Positions 1 to 8,033 of a DNA stretch of 35,010 nucleotides are shown in pieces (positions within the stretch are counted from its first letter, which is position 1; every line of letters starts with the position of its first letter). Below the pieces are notes generated by a model, which worked only from the letters and a program-made list of their open reading frames with translations, was not told where the DNA came from and ran no database searches. Source of the DNA: an uncultured Terriglobales bacterium (GTDB lineage Bacteria > Acidobacteriota > Terriglobia > Terriglobales > Acidobacteriaceae); NCBI GenBank assembly GCA_955652395.1, contig CATPBJ010000203.1, forward strand, positions 1 through 35,010, given 5' to 3'. Position numbers and translations under genes: made by a program.

Positions 1-159
1 AGCGCGCGCTGGTATGGCCTGGCTGCTAGCACTGTGTTCCTTCTACTGCAAAAGGGTCGCGAGGTAAAACTCAAGCCGGGAGAGGTGATCGAAGTTGATC
101 TGGTTCGCGATGGAGCCACGCTGCGGACGGAACCGTCAGGCCAGCAGAACCGTCAATAG
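1..159 (+). CDS. C-terminal fragment of an unrecognised protein
   Basis: The window opens inside a plus-strand reading frame that ends with TAG at 157-159, giving 52 residues. The visible part starts with a short hydrophobic stretch (AASTVFLLL). A basic and acidic tail follows, with KGREVKLKPGEVIEVDLVR and a polar end rich in Gln. The hydrophobic patch followed by a 'valence' segment (LKPGEVIEVDL) resembles the C-termini of exported glycine-zipper type proteins, but too little is present to assign a family. The gene converges on the glycogen synthase gene, with only 19 bases between the stop codons. It could be a chance open frame, although the codon pattern and clean stop argue that it is real. 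Confidence 0.5.
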   Translation, partial: SARWYGLAASTVFLLLQKGREVKLKPGEVIEVDLVRDGATLRTEPSGQQNRQ

Positions 160-178
160 CAGATGCTTCCTCATAGAG

Positions 179-1678
179 CTAGACCAAAGCCAGGTTTGCA
201 TTTCCGCTCGTGGGCCGCACTTCTGTTGATGCTCCCCGCCCCTGCCGGACCCGTTCGTAAACGCGAACGTATTCCTTGGCCGATGCATTCCAGGAGAAAT
301 CCTTGGTCATGCCATTGCGCATGAGTTGCTGCCAGGAATTTTGATCGCGGAAGGCTCGCAGCGCTTCTTTGATCGTCAGCAGCAGTGCTTCGCCGTTATA
401 GTCCGTGAACTTGAAGCCGGTGCCCTTGCCCGTGCGAGAGTCCCAGTGCTCGATGGTGTCGTCGAGGCCGCCGGTGGCACGGACTATGGGGACCGTGCCG
501 TACTTCAGGCTGTAGATCTGGTTGAGGCCGCAAGGCTCGTATTTGGACGGCATCAGAAACATGTCACTGCCGGCTTCAATCTTGTGCGCAATGGCATTGT
601 CGTAGGCCACTTTGACCGCAATTTTCTGGGGAAATTGTTTGCTGAGGCGGAGGAATATTTCTTCGTAGGTTTTGTCGCCGCTGCCCAGGGCAACGATAAT
701 CATTTCCTCGCGCGCCAGGCGGTCCATGATTTGGGCAATGAGGTCGAAGCCTTTCTGGGCCGCGAACCGGGAAACGATGCCGATCACGGGCAGGCGCAAA
801 TCGGCTTTGATTATGCCAAAGCTGGCGAGCAGATCCTGCTTGCACTCGGCTTTACCGGACAAATCCTGCGGCGAGTAGCGGGCATCGATGAATTTATCTG
901 TCTCGGGACTCCACTCGTCGTAGTCCACACCGTTCAGGATGCCAGTCACGGTCGAAGACCGGGCGCGCAGCACCCCTTCCAGACCAAAACCGAATTCCGT
1001 GGTCTGTATTTCCTGACTGTACTTCTTGCTCACCGTAGTAACGAAATCAGAAAATACCAGGGCTCCCTTGAGGAAGTTCACGTTGCCGAAAAACTCCATC
1101 TTGGAAATCGTGAAGAGGTCCCAGGGCAGGGTCAGCAGCGGCAAAGTATCTGGCGGAAAAAGCCCCTGATAGCCCATGTTGTGGATGGTGAAGACGGTAG
1201 CCACGTCACGGAACGCCGGGTCTTCGGCATATTGGGTACGCAGCAGCACGGGGACCAGTGCGGACTGCCAGTCGTGGCAATGAAAGATCTGGGGCACGCC
1301 CAGAATCTTCGAAGCTTCCAGCACGGCGCGGGAAAACAAGGCGAAGCGCTCGGCATTGTCGGGATAGTCGCCGGCGGACGTACCATAAAGCGCGTCGCGG
1401 TCAAAGAACAGGGGGTACTCGACAAAGTAGAAGCTCACTCCGGAGCGCTCACCGCCGCTGACGATGGAACAAAAGCGGTAGCGGTCATCGAAGGGTACCG
1501 TGACGCTCTTGACCACCGTCCGCGCGTCCTTGAGCAGGGTCTGGCGGTAGCGGGGAAGATAGACAGTCACCTGGTGTCCAGCCGCAACCAGGGCTCGCGG
1601 CAGCGCACCCACCACGTCGGCCAGTCCGCCCGTCTTGGAAAACGGGACACACTCTGAGGCAGCAAAAACTATGTGCAT
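179..1678 (-). CDS. glgA: Glycogen synthase (ADP-glucose type), GT5
   Basis: This enzyme transfers glucose from ADP-glucose to the non-reducing end of alpha-1,4-glucan in the cytoplasm. The 499-residue protein has the usual bacterial GlgA length. The N-terminus has the ADP-glucose-binding KTGGLADVVG signature at about residues 15-24. The C-terminal GT-B half carries GIVSRFAAQKG and EPCGLNQIYSLKYGTVP followed by the TGGLDDT loop. The start is the ATG at 1678 rather than an upstream in-frame codon, because AAGGAG lies six bases before it and MHIVFAASECVPF is the typical GlgA beginning. No other glg gene lies next to it. It is divergent from rsmA, about 150 bases apart. Confidence 0.95.
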   Translation of the reverse strand: MHIVFAASECVPFSKTGGLADVVGALPRALVAAGHQVTVYLPRYRQTLLKDARTVVKSVTVPFDDRYRFCSIVSGGERSGVSFYFVEYPLFFDRDALYGTSAGDYPDNAERFALFSRAVLEASKILGVPQIFHCHDWQSALVPVLLRTQYAEDPAFRDVATVFTIHNMGYQGLFPPDTLPLLTLPWDLFTISKMEFFGNVNFLKGALVFSDFVTTVSKKYSQEIQTTEFGFGLEGVLRARSSTVTGILNGVDYDEWSPETDKFIDARYSPQDLSGKAECKQDLLASFGIIKADLRLPVIGIVSRFAAQKGFDLIAQIMDRLAREEMIIVALGSGDKTYEEIFLRLSKQFPQKIAVKVAYDNAIAHKIEAGSDMFLMPSKYEPCGLNQIYSLKYGTVPIVRATGGLDDTIEHWDSRTGKGTGFKFTDYNGEALLLTIKEALRAFRDQNSWQQLMRNGMTKDFSWNASAKEYVRVYERVRQGRGASTEVRPTSGNANLALV

Positions 1679-1826
1679 TGGCCGCTCCTTATAAAGTGCC
1701 GGCCCCGGCGCCGCCGGCACACGCTATCATAGGGTGCTGCTCACAGCATACTCTGCTGCCTGAGCAACCTGGCAGCACGAACTCGCCAGTTTAAACGCCG
1801 GCCAGCCGGCAGGAAAGCGGGTTAAC

Positions 1827-2690
1827 GTGATAAAAATCGCGGCGTCGGAAAAGCGCCACGGCAGACCCAAATTGGGCCAGCACTTCCTGGTGGACTCCGC
1901 CGCCACCGCCCGCATCGTGGAAGCCCTGGGAGATATCTCGGAGAGCACAGTCCTCGAAATCGGCCCCGGGCGCGGCGCCCTCACGTCGATGCTGGCAAAA
2001 CGGTCACGGCGGCTGATTGCCATCGAAATCGATCGCGTGCTGGCGGCTCAGTTGCGCATGAGCTTCTCCCAGGAGCCCAACGTGGAGATCATCGAGGGCG
2101 ACATTCTAGCCATCGACTTCCAAACCCTGTTCGGACCGAAGCCGGGGAGCACTCGTCCCGGCATAAATCACCAGCCTGAACCCGTGCGCGTGGTAGGCAA
2201 TCTTCCCTATTTCATTACCTCCGACATCCTCTTGCGGCTATTTGAATTTCGGCAATACTTCGAGACCATTGTGCTCATGGTGCAACGGGAGGTCGCGGAA
2301 CGGTTGGCAGCCGGGCCGGGGCGCAGCGACTACGGCCTGCTTTCGGCGACGGCGCAGCTGTACGCGCACTTGGAAGAATTGTTCACGCTTCCGCCAGCGG
2401 CGTTTTCACCGCCACCTAAAGTGGAATCTGCCGTGGTGCGCCTTAGAATGGCGCCGAAGCTCGACAGCTTGCGTGTGCCCGAAGCAGACTTTATCAAATT
2501 TCTTAAATTATCTTTCGGACAGAAACGCAAGACTCTTTCGAACAATCTCAAAGCGCAATACGAGCCCAGAGTCTTGCGGGCGGCCTTCGAAAAGGCCGGA
2601 GTGAAGCCGACAGTGCGTGCGGAAGCGTTGAATCTGGAAAAGACTGCTGCGCTGTTTCGCGCGCTGTCGGGTGCAGGAACAGCCAGTTAG
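1827..2690 (+). CDS. rsmA: 16S rRNA (adenine-N6,N6)-dimethyltransferase RsmA/KsgA
   Basis: RsmA dimethylates two adjacent adenines in the 3' terminal hairpin of 16S rRNA using S-adenosylmethionine, late in small-subunit assembly. The 287-residue protein begins with the family signature LGQHFLVD. It has the SAM-binding motif EIGPGRGALT at about 47-56, the acidic EIDR at about 72, EGDIL at about 91 and the catalytic NLPYFITS motif IV at about 127-134. The C-terminal domain contains the PPPKVESAVVRL and SFGQKRKTLSNNL motifs. A short insertion with Pro and Gly (about 105-120) precedes motif IV, where some homologues are shorter. The start codon is GTG, with AGGAAAG ending nine bases upstream. Confidence 0.95.
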   Translation: MIKIAASEKRHGRPKLGQHFLVDSAATARIVEALGDISESTVLEIGPGRGALTSMLAKRSRRLIAIEIDRVLAAQLRMSFSQEPNVEIIEGDILAIDFQTLFGPKPGSTRPGINHQPEPVRVVGNLPYFITSDILLRLFEFRQYFETIVLMVQREVAERLAAGPGRSDYGLLSATAQLYAHLEELFTLPPAAFSPPPKVESAVVRLRMAPKLDSLRVPEADFIKFLKLSFGQKRKTLSNNLKAQYEPRVLRAAFEKAGVKPTVRAEALNLEKTAALFRALSGAGTAS

Positions 2691-2776
2691 TCCGGCACGG
2701 ACGGCATAAATAGGCAAAAACAACAGCTCTGGTTTTTGAAGCCGTGTGACTGTAAATGAGGGTGGAGATTCGGCAT

Positions 2777-3325
2777 ATGAGGCGTTCGTGCAGTTGCGTT
2801 CTGGTCGTAGCTGCTATGGCTCTGTTCGGCTGTCTCGCATTGTCAGGTTTGGAGGAGCCTACGGAAAGTAACAGCATCCTGCGTCGCTTCCCCGGATATC
2901 ACGTGTTGACATTGCGGGAACTTGACTCCGAGACCAGAGCCTTCTTCGTAAAGCAGTTTCCAAGGAATAGTCCGAGCGCGGTTCATGCTGACTTTGATGG
3001 CGACGGCTACCTGGATTATGCAGTGCTGGTAAGAAACAACAAATCAGGAACGACGAAGCTGGTGATCCTCCTGTGTTCAGGAAACGGCCCGTGCAAGACC
3101 GTTTATGAGCTGGACGTATCGACGCACTCGGGCTCAGTCTATATACGGCCTGTGCCTGTGGGATCACGCGTGTTCCAGACGGATGCAATAAGTACGAGCG
3201 ATCACACGTCCCCGGGGAGAGTTCATTCAACCCGGATTGGGTTGACATATTTCGAACAAGCTGAAGCAGTGCTTTACTGGAATCCGAAGCTTCAGAGGAT
3301 CGAAGAGGTTCAAACCGGGGACTAG
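2777..3325 (+). CDS. Exported hypothetical protein with FG-GAP/EF-like motif
   Basis: This is a 182-residue protein of unknown function. The ATG at 2777 is preferred over the in-frame ATG at 2756, because GGAG sits nine bases before it and translation then opens with MRRSCSCVLVVAAMALFGC, a signal peptide. The LFGC ending is a possible lipobox, so the mature protein may be a lipoprotein with a lipidated Cys near residue 19. The mature part contains DFDGDGYLDYAVLV, an Asp-rich calcium-loop motif as in FG-GAP/VCBS-like repeats, present once. The gene follows rsmA by about 90 bases and may be read through from it. Confidence 0.7.
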   Translation: MRRSCSCVLVVAAMALFGCLALSGLEEPTESNSILRRFPGYHVLTLRELDSETRAFFVKQFPRNSPSAVHADFDGDGYLDYAVLVRNNKSGTTKLVILLCSGNGPCKTVYELDVSTHSGSVYIRPVPVGSRVFQTDAISTSDHTSPGRVHSTRIGLTYFEQAEAVLYWNPKLQRIEEVQTGD

Positions 3326-3395
3326 GACATTTTGGCTTTGGAGACAACGTGAACTACTATGTGACGGCGTCAGCATCTCGTAAGTACCGACGAGC

Positions 3396-3452
3396 TGTCA
3401 TGCTGAGCGACTCTGATCGTCCGCTGGCGGACGATCAAGGGGAGTCGAAAGG
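3396..3452 (+). repeat. TCATSCTGAGCG-type dispersed repeat with central hairpin
   Basis: The element starts with TGTCATGCTGAGCGA and ends with GGAGTCGAAAGG. The middle is a perfect 10-base inverted repeat, GATCGTCCGC (3415-3424) against GCGGACGATC (3427-3436), with a two-base loop. The ends match the copies near 16147-16317 and 30688-30748, while the hairpin sequence differs. It fills most of the space between the exported hypothetical and the MEMO-family gene. A 77-codon open frame that crosses it looks spurious. Confidence 0.7.
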
Positions 3453-3529
3453 CCGGTACAGGCTAGATGACATGACGGCTGAATCAATCCGTGGCCTCGC
3501 GTTGGGTGTAAGTTGGGGAGAGAGCAGCA

Positions 3530-4342
3530 ATGGGTTCCGCTATCCGCCATCCCGCCGTGGCTGGACGCTTTTATCCGCGTGATCGGGGTGACCTGCGGGC
3601 CGAAGTGCAATCCTATCTATCCCCGCCCCAGGAAACGGTTTCAGCCCTCGGCTGTGTGGTGCCCCACGCCGGCTACATTTACTCCGGACATGTGGCGGGC
3701 GCTGTCTATGCCCGGCTCGATCTGCCCCGGCGCTGCATTCTGATGTGCCCCAACCACACTGGCATGGGACCTCCGCTTGCTATCATGAGCACGGGCGCGT
3801 GGGAGACGCCGCTGGGCCAGGTGCCAATCGACGCGCCGCTCGCAGCCGCTTTGACGCAACGTTTTCCGCTCCTCGACGAAGACGCCGAGGCGCATCGCGC
3901 CGAGCATGGCGCTGAAGTTCAATTGCCGTTCCTGCAAGCAAGAAATCCAGAGTGCACGTTTGTCCCGATCGCTCTGGGCACCAGCCGGTACGAGGTGCTC
4001 CAGGCGCTGGGTATAGTGATCGCGGAGGTCGTACACGCGCTGGACGAGCGCGTGTTGCTGATCGCCTCCAGCGACATGAACCACTACGAGAACGACACGG
4101 TTACGCGGGTGAAGGATCAGAAAGCCATCGAACGCATCCTCGTCATGGACGCACAGGGTTTGTTCGACGTGGTAATGAACGAAGACATCAGCATGTGCGG
4201 ATTCGGACCGACCGTCGCGATGCTCACTGCGGTCCGGCGACTGGGCGCAACGGGCACAGAACTGGTCAGGTATGCCACTTCGGGAGATATTTCAGGGGAC
4301 CGCGAACGCGTCGTGGGGTACGCGGGCATCCTCGTACGCTAG
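3530..4342 (+). CDS. MEMO1 family protein (AmmeMemoRadiSam protein B)
   Basis: The 270-residue protein has full MEMO-family length and opens with IRHPAVAGRFYP, the typical start of this family. Further family motifs are VVPHAGYIYSGHVAGA (about 44-59), CPNHTG (about 74-79), the HGAEVQLPFL segment (about 125) and ASSDMNHYE (about 180). The fold is related to class III extradiol dioxygenases and has His/Asp metal-ligand candidates. Its bacterial role is unsettled. In many genomes it neighbours AMMECR1 and a radical SAM gene (the AmmeMemoRadiSam set), but neither partner is visible here. A GGGGAGAG ribosome-binding site precedes the ATG. The gene converges on the PilT-like gene, 53 bases away. 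Confidence 0.88.
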   Translation: MGSAIRHPAVAGRFYPRDRGDLRAEVQSYLSPPQETVSALGCVVPHAGYIYSGHVAGAVYARLDLPRRCILMCPNHTGMGPPLAIMSTGAWETPLGQVPIDAPLAAALTQRFPLLDEDAEAHRAEHGAEVQLPFLQARNPECTFVPIALGTSRYEVLQALGIVIAEVVHALDERVLLIASSDMNHYENDTVTRVKDQKAIERILVMDAQGLFDVVMNEDISMCGFGPTVAMLTAVRRLGATGTELVRYATSGDISGDRERVVGYAGILVR

Positions 4343-4395
4343 TCTGTCCCGGATAATGACTTACGAAGGATCTCAATCTAGTCTTCCTATTCAAG

Positions 4396-5607
4396 CTATT
4401 CAAGCTCGATTTCTGTCTCCTGCTTGCCTTTTGCTGGCGGTGGGACGCTTGCCGGCGGGGCGGCGGGAGCCTCTCCGAGAAGATCGGAAAGCAGCAGACG
4501 CAGATTGCCCGGATTAGTGGAATAGGCCATGGCGGTGTCGTAGTCGATCATTCCGGCGCGAATCAATTTTTCGATTTCTCCGTCAAAGTGCTGCATGCCT
4601 TCGGTATCCCCGTCACGCATGGCATCGAGCAAGCTTTTTCCTTCTACCTCACCCTTCTCCAGATACTCGCGGGTGCGGAGAGTTGATTTTAGAATTTCTA
4701 TGGCGGCCACGCGCCCGGCTCCCTCTTGGCGCGGGAGGAGCCGCTGCGAAACGATATAGCGGAAACTTTTTGCGAAGCGGTTGCGAATGGTTTGCTGCTC
4801 GGCCAGGGGAAACACTCCGATGATCCGTTCCACCGTCTTTGATGCATCGGTGGTGTGCAAGGTAGAAAGGACAAGGTGGCCGGTCTCCGCCGCCTCCAAG
4901 GCGATTTCAATGGTCTCCCTGTCGCGCATTTCACCCACCAGGATTACCTTAGGCGCTTGCCGCAAGGCGGCTCGCAATGCCAGCGCAAAGCTGGGAGTGT
5001 CACTGTGCAACTCCCTTTGATGGACGATGGAGCGCTTGTGGCGGTGCATGAATTCCACGGGATCTTCAATGGTCAGGATGTGGTACGCCTTGGTTTCGTT
5101 GACCCGATCGAGAATCGCGGCCAGGGTGGACGACTTTCCCGAACCGGTCGGGCCGGTGACCAACACGATGCCGTTTTTAATGTCGGCAATTCGGCCGAGT
5201 TCCGATGGTAGTTTGAGCTCGGCAAAGCTGGGAATGCTCTTGGGAATCACCCGCATCACAATCGCGTGGGTGCCCCGCTGGACGAATACATTCACTCGAA
5301 AGCGGGCCGTGCCCGGCAAGCTGTAGGAAATATCGCACGATCCCTGACTTTGCAGCATCCCGATCGCTTGTTGGTTGTCTCCGATCAGTTCTTGCGCGAT
5401 ACGCTGTGTGTCTCCCGGGCTCAGAACCGAGACGCCGGGCAACTTCACCGGGACCAACTGACCACTGACCTCAACGTGGGGATGGTTTCCAGGAGAAAAA
5501 ATCAGATCGCTGACATGGCTTGAGACCTGCAGCATGGCCAACAACAGCGCTGGCGTCGGTGGAACAGGAGCGGCGTTGGGAAGGGGCGCCCGGCCCGGTG
5601 TGGCCAT
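4396..5607 (-). CDS. PilT/PilU-type pilus retraction ATPase
   Basis: This is a hexameric AAA-like ATPase of the secretion/type IV pilus superfamily, expected at the cytoplasmic base of a pilus. It has Walker A GPTGSGKS at about 152-159, the Asp box LTIEDPVEF at about 178-186, Walker B VILVGEMRD at about 221-229 and the His box with STLHTTDASKTVERI at about 248-262. At 403 residues it is longer than typical PilT (about 345). The excess is a Pro/Ala-rich N-terminal leader and a Pro-rich, charged C-tail (APPASVPPPAKGK). It is nearer to PilT/PilU than to the assembly ATPase PilB, which carries a larger N-terminal region. GGAGG lies four bases before the ATG. No other pilus gene is adjacent. Confidence 0.88.
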   Translation of the reverse strand: MATPGRAPLPNAAPVPPTPALLLAMLQVSSHVSDLIFSPGNHPHVEVSGQLVPVKLPGVSVLSPGDTQRIAQELIGDNQQAIGMLQSQGSCDISYSLPGTARFRVNVFVQRGTHAIVMRVIPKSIPSFAELKLPSELGRIADIKNGIVLVTGPTGSGKSSTLAAILDRVNETKAYHILTIEDPVEFMHRHKRSIVHQRELHSDTPSFALALRAALRQAPKVILVGEMRDRETIEIALEAAETGHLVLSTLHTTDASKTVERIIGVFPLAEQQTIRNRFAKSFRYIVSQRLLPRQEGAGRVAAIEILKSTLRTREYLEKGEVEGKSLLDAMRDGDTEGMQHFDGEIEKLIRAGMIDYDTAMAYSTNPGNLRLLLSDLLGEAPAAPPASVPPPAKGKQETEIELE

Positions 5608-5743
5608 GAAACCTCCAGGGATTGTTTGGTGTTTCTATAGCCTACGTGCCGGTGGTCGCGGCCTCAAGTGACTGTAGTAATTGGTACCGTTGTTTGTGCG
5701 ATGTCAGCTGGCGGATTAGAGTTTGCTCATTTCTTCACATGAC

Positions 5744-5769
5744 AAAGGGCGACCCCAAGGTCGCCCTTT
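5744..5769 (-). terminator. Hairpin terminator after the DUF3011 gene
   Basis: A perfect 11-base inverted repeat, AAAGGGCGACC (5744-5754) and GGTCGCCCTTT (5759-5769), encloses a four-base loop. It stands 20 bases past the stop of the minus-strand DUF3011 gene. Read on the minus strand the hairpin ends in TTTGTC. Read on the plus strand it ends in five Ts. It could therefore act in both directions, although no plus-strand gene precedes it. Confidence 0.7.
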
Positions 5770-5789
5770 TTAAGTCCTGTTCCGAAGAC

Positions 5790-6563
5790 TTAGCGCATGA
5801 TCTGGAAATCAGCCCGGCAGCCATGGTCCACCCAAATACCGCTGCGATCGTAGCCCCAGCTGCGGCCTTGCCGGCATGAAGCGTCGCTGCGCTGCTTCAA
5901 TAGTTGTACCCCGCCTCGCGTATCAGCCGGGCAGTAGTGCCGGTGCATGTCGTCCGACGCGCATGAGATCACCTGATTTTCCCCTCCCACGTAGTCGTTC
6001 CGGTCCCGGTCCCAGTCGCGATCGCGGTCTCGATCACGGTCTCGGTCGCCGTCGCCGTCGCGGTCTCGATCCCAGCCGCCCCGGCCTCCGCCGATGGCGA
6101 AATCAGCCCGACAACCATGATCCACCCAGATTACGTTGCCATCAAAGCCCCAACTGTAGCCTTCCTGGCAGGGAGACCCGCTCCGCTGTCGCTGTAACCG
6201 GACTCGGCCTCCCGACTCAACGTTGCAGAAATGCCGTTTGCCATCGTCGGAGGAGCATGTGATTGTGCCAACGCTGCCCGGGGCTGGCCCGCGGTCCTGG
6301 TAAGAATCGATGGCGAAGTCAGCCCGACAGCCGCGATCCACCCAGACGCCGCCTCGGTCAAACCCCCAGCTGTAGCCCTGGTTGCAAGGCGAACCGCTGC
6401 GTTGGTTGAGCAACCGCACTCCGCCCCGCGTATCCGCCGGACAATAGTGGCGATGGCCATCATCGGAAGAACAAGTAAGGGTCTGGGCCGAACTTCGCGG
6501 ACTGAAAATGACCAATGCAGTGGCAACCAGACTCAGTTGAAGCCAATTCCTCGTACTGATCAT
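5790..6563 (-). CDS. Secreted protein with three DUF3011 repeats
   Basis: The 257-residue protein has a signal peptide ending near SSA-Q (about residue 27) and three DUF3011 copies at about 31-86, 102-157 and 198-257. Each copy has the pattern C(S/A)SDD-x-x-(R)H-(Y/F)C, then QRS, C, SWG(F/Y)D, and finally (I/V)WVD(R/H)GCRADF, with four conserved cysteines likely paired as disulfides. Copies two and three are separated by an Arg-Asp repeat linker. DUF3011 has no agreed function, but its paired Cys and aromatic residues fit a small extracytoplasmic binding module. The ATG at 6563 is preferred to the TTG at 6569, because AAGGGGG stands six bases upstream. It follows the FecR-domain gene by 50 bases and is probably co-transcribed with it. 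Confidence 0.88.
   Translation of the reverse strand: MISTRNWLQLSLVATALVIFSPRSSAQTLTCSSDDGHRHYCPADTRGGVRLLNQRSGSPCNQGYSWGFDRGGVWVDRGCRADFAIDSYQDRGPAPGSVGTITCSSDDGKRHFCNVESGGRVRLQRQRSGSPCQEGYSWGFDGNVIWVDHGCRADFAIGGGRGGWDRDRDGDGDRDRDRDRDRDWDRDRNDYVGGENQVISCASDDMHRHYCPADTRGGVQLLKQRSDASCRQGRSWGYDRSGIWVDHGCRADFQIMR
6004..6080 (-). repeat. Six-base microsatellite encoding an Arg-Asp linker
   Basis: A run of CGRTCN/CGGTCT-type hexamers in the DUF3011 gene encodes alternating Arg-Asp (RDRDGDGDRDRD...) between the second and third domains. The period is six bases with third-position variation, so it is a decayed tandem repeat that is still constrained to code for RD. Its length could change by slippage without breaking the frame. 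Confidence 0.75.
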
Positions 6564-6613
6564 GCTCAACCCCCTTCAAGTGGGGAAAACGACTTGGATC
6601 CGACTGTCGGTCC

Positions 6614-7930
6614 CTACTTATGGGACACATGGGAAGTACCATGCGAACTGGGGGCGGAAGATCCGACCCCTCCACTCATCCGCGGACTGGCACCGGCGGC
6701 CGCAGGCGAGGAGACCCTGGAGCCTCCAGCTGGCAAGCGTACCGTCGAGCTGACCGGCGGGGCGTGCATGGTTCCATCGCCGGGTGACGGCCGCTCCATC
6801 TGCTGCGAGATCCTGCCTAGATTGCGAACACTACCTCGCGCGACTCCCAAACCTGCCGAATCGCCGCGTATTTCCGATCTGCCTTGGATTACACCAACCG
6901 TGCCCGTTGGCGTGCCACGGCTGACCAGCAAGGTTTGTCCTGGCGTGGCCGGCGGCCGGGGCACACTAAAGCGTTGCGGAGCGTTCACGATGCGAGGAAC
7001 CGTGTTCCATCCTGTCCAGGTACTTCCTGGCTGCCAGAACCAACCATAGCCGGAAAGGTAGTTCCAGGAACCGTACCGATACGGCGTCCAGCCCCATGGG
7101 TAGCCGGAGATCCAGGCATATCCAGCCCCGGGATACCACATCCAGGCGCCGTTCATGAACGGATCCCAGGCCGCTCCTACCAGGTAGGGCTGCCACATCA
7201 ACCCGTAGCCGGGCATATTGTAGAAGCTCCCGTAGTAGTTCAGGTCGCTGGCTCCGTACGCGTAGGGCGAGTAGCTGTTGGCGCTGTATTGCTGGTGATA
7301 TTTCTCCTGCTGCTTGTCCCAATCGTCGTAGGGATCCGGCTCCAGACTATTGGCAAGGGTGTAGGGACTTGTTCCGGCCAGGTCGAAGGTTGCGCTGTGC
7401 TTCTTTTCGACGTCCACCTGGCCCGAGGAGCCATGGACTTCCACATCACCTTTGAACACAGCGACGGTGGCGCTCGCGTCTCTCAGTTCGACACGAAGGT
7501 GCGCAGGCTTGTTGAGTCTGAGGCTTTCCCGTCCAAAACCGAGACTGAACTCTTCCCCTTTGTCGCCCTTGAAATTCAGATATGCGGTTCCTTCCTGAAG
7601 TTCCACACTCGACGCTCGGGCTCCAGAATCGTGCCGTGCCAGCTCGGGGAATTCCAGGACTGAGCCGGGTGTAATCCGCAGGGTGCTGCCGTCTTCGAAC
7701 TCGATCTCCGCGCGTGCACTCTGGCCAGTGCGCAATTTGGCGCCTTGGGTGACGGGTAAATTGATGAAGGCCTTTTCGTAGCCCTGTCCGGTGCTGCGGT
7801 CAATCTGAACATCCCCATCCACCTGGCTCAGGCGCACAATGCGAGCTTGCGAGTCGGCAAAAGACGGAACTGTCAGCCAGCACGACACAATCGCCATAAT
7901 TACTGGAACGGCCAATCTGCGTATCGACAT
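6614..7930 (-). CDS. FecR-domain exported protein with Tyr/Trp/Gly-rich region
   Basis: The 438-residue protein starts at the ATG at 7930, with GGAGG six bases upstream. A signal peptide ends near SFADSQ (about residue 25). A FecR-like beta domain follows (about 27-165), with VDGDVQIDR, the GAKLRTGQSARAEIEFEDGSTLRI core and a second strand set ending VAVFKGDVEVHG. The middle (about 200-305) is rich in Tyr, Trp and Gly (PYAYG, YGSF, GAWMWYPGAGYAW, YPWGWTPY). This resembles the DUF6600 proteins common in soil Acidobacteriota and Proteobacteria. The C-terminus is low-complexity Ser/Pro. Unlike true FecR it lacks an inner-membrane anti-sigma region and no TonB receptor or sigma gene is nearby. 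A cell-surface or periplasmic structural role is more likely than iron signalling. Confidence 0.8.
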   Translation of the reverse strand: MSIRRLAVPVIMAIVSCWLTVPSFADSQARIVRLSQVDGDVQIDRSTGQGYEKAFINLPVTQGAKLRTGQSARAEIEFEDGSTLRITPGSVLEFPELARHDSGARASSVELQEGTAYLNFKGDKGEEFSLGFGRESLRLNKPAHLRVELRDASATVAVFKGDVEVHGSSGQVDVEKKHSATFDLAGTSPYTLANSLEPDPYDDWDKQQEKYHQQYSANSYSPYAYGASDLNYYGSFYNMPGYGLMWQPYLVGAAWDPFMNGAWMWYPGAGYAWISGYPWGWTPYRYGSWNYLSGYGWFWQPGSTWTGWNTVPRIVNAPQRFSVPRPPATPGQTLLVSRGTPTGTVGVIQGRSEIRGDSAGLGVARGSVRNLGRISQQMERPSPGDGTMHAPPVSSTVRLPAGGSRVSSPAAAGASPRMSGGVGSSAPSSHGTSHVSHK

Positions 7931-8033
7931 GTGCTGCCTCCCCGAGACGGACCCCACTACTTGATTAGAACACCTTTCGGCCTCTTCGGTTGTCAACAAA
8001 TCGCGATAGGGGCGGAAAATCGACCCAACCGAA

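Noticed and set aside
326-1657. Long plus-strand open frame (443 codons) opposite glgA
   Set aside because: It mirrors glycogen synthase on the other strand. Its translation has no family motifs, and such long antisense frames are common at this GC content.
3349-3582. 77-codon open frame upstream of the MEMO gene
   Set aside because: It runs through the dispersed repeat at 3396-3452 and overlaps the MEMO start; no ribosome-binding site.
5622-5879. 85-codon plus-strand frame before the DUF3011 gene
   Set aside because: It crosses the terminator hairpin and overlaps the DUF3011 C-terminus; no protein-like pattern.
6004-6080. Periodic region considered as a CRISPR or other array
   Set aside because: The period is only six bases with no spacers, and it codes for an Arg-Asp linker in frame.
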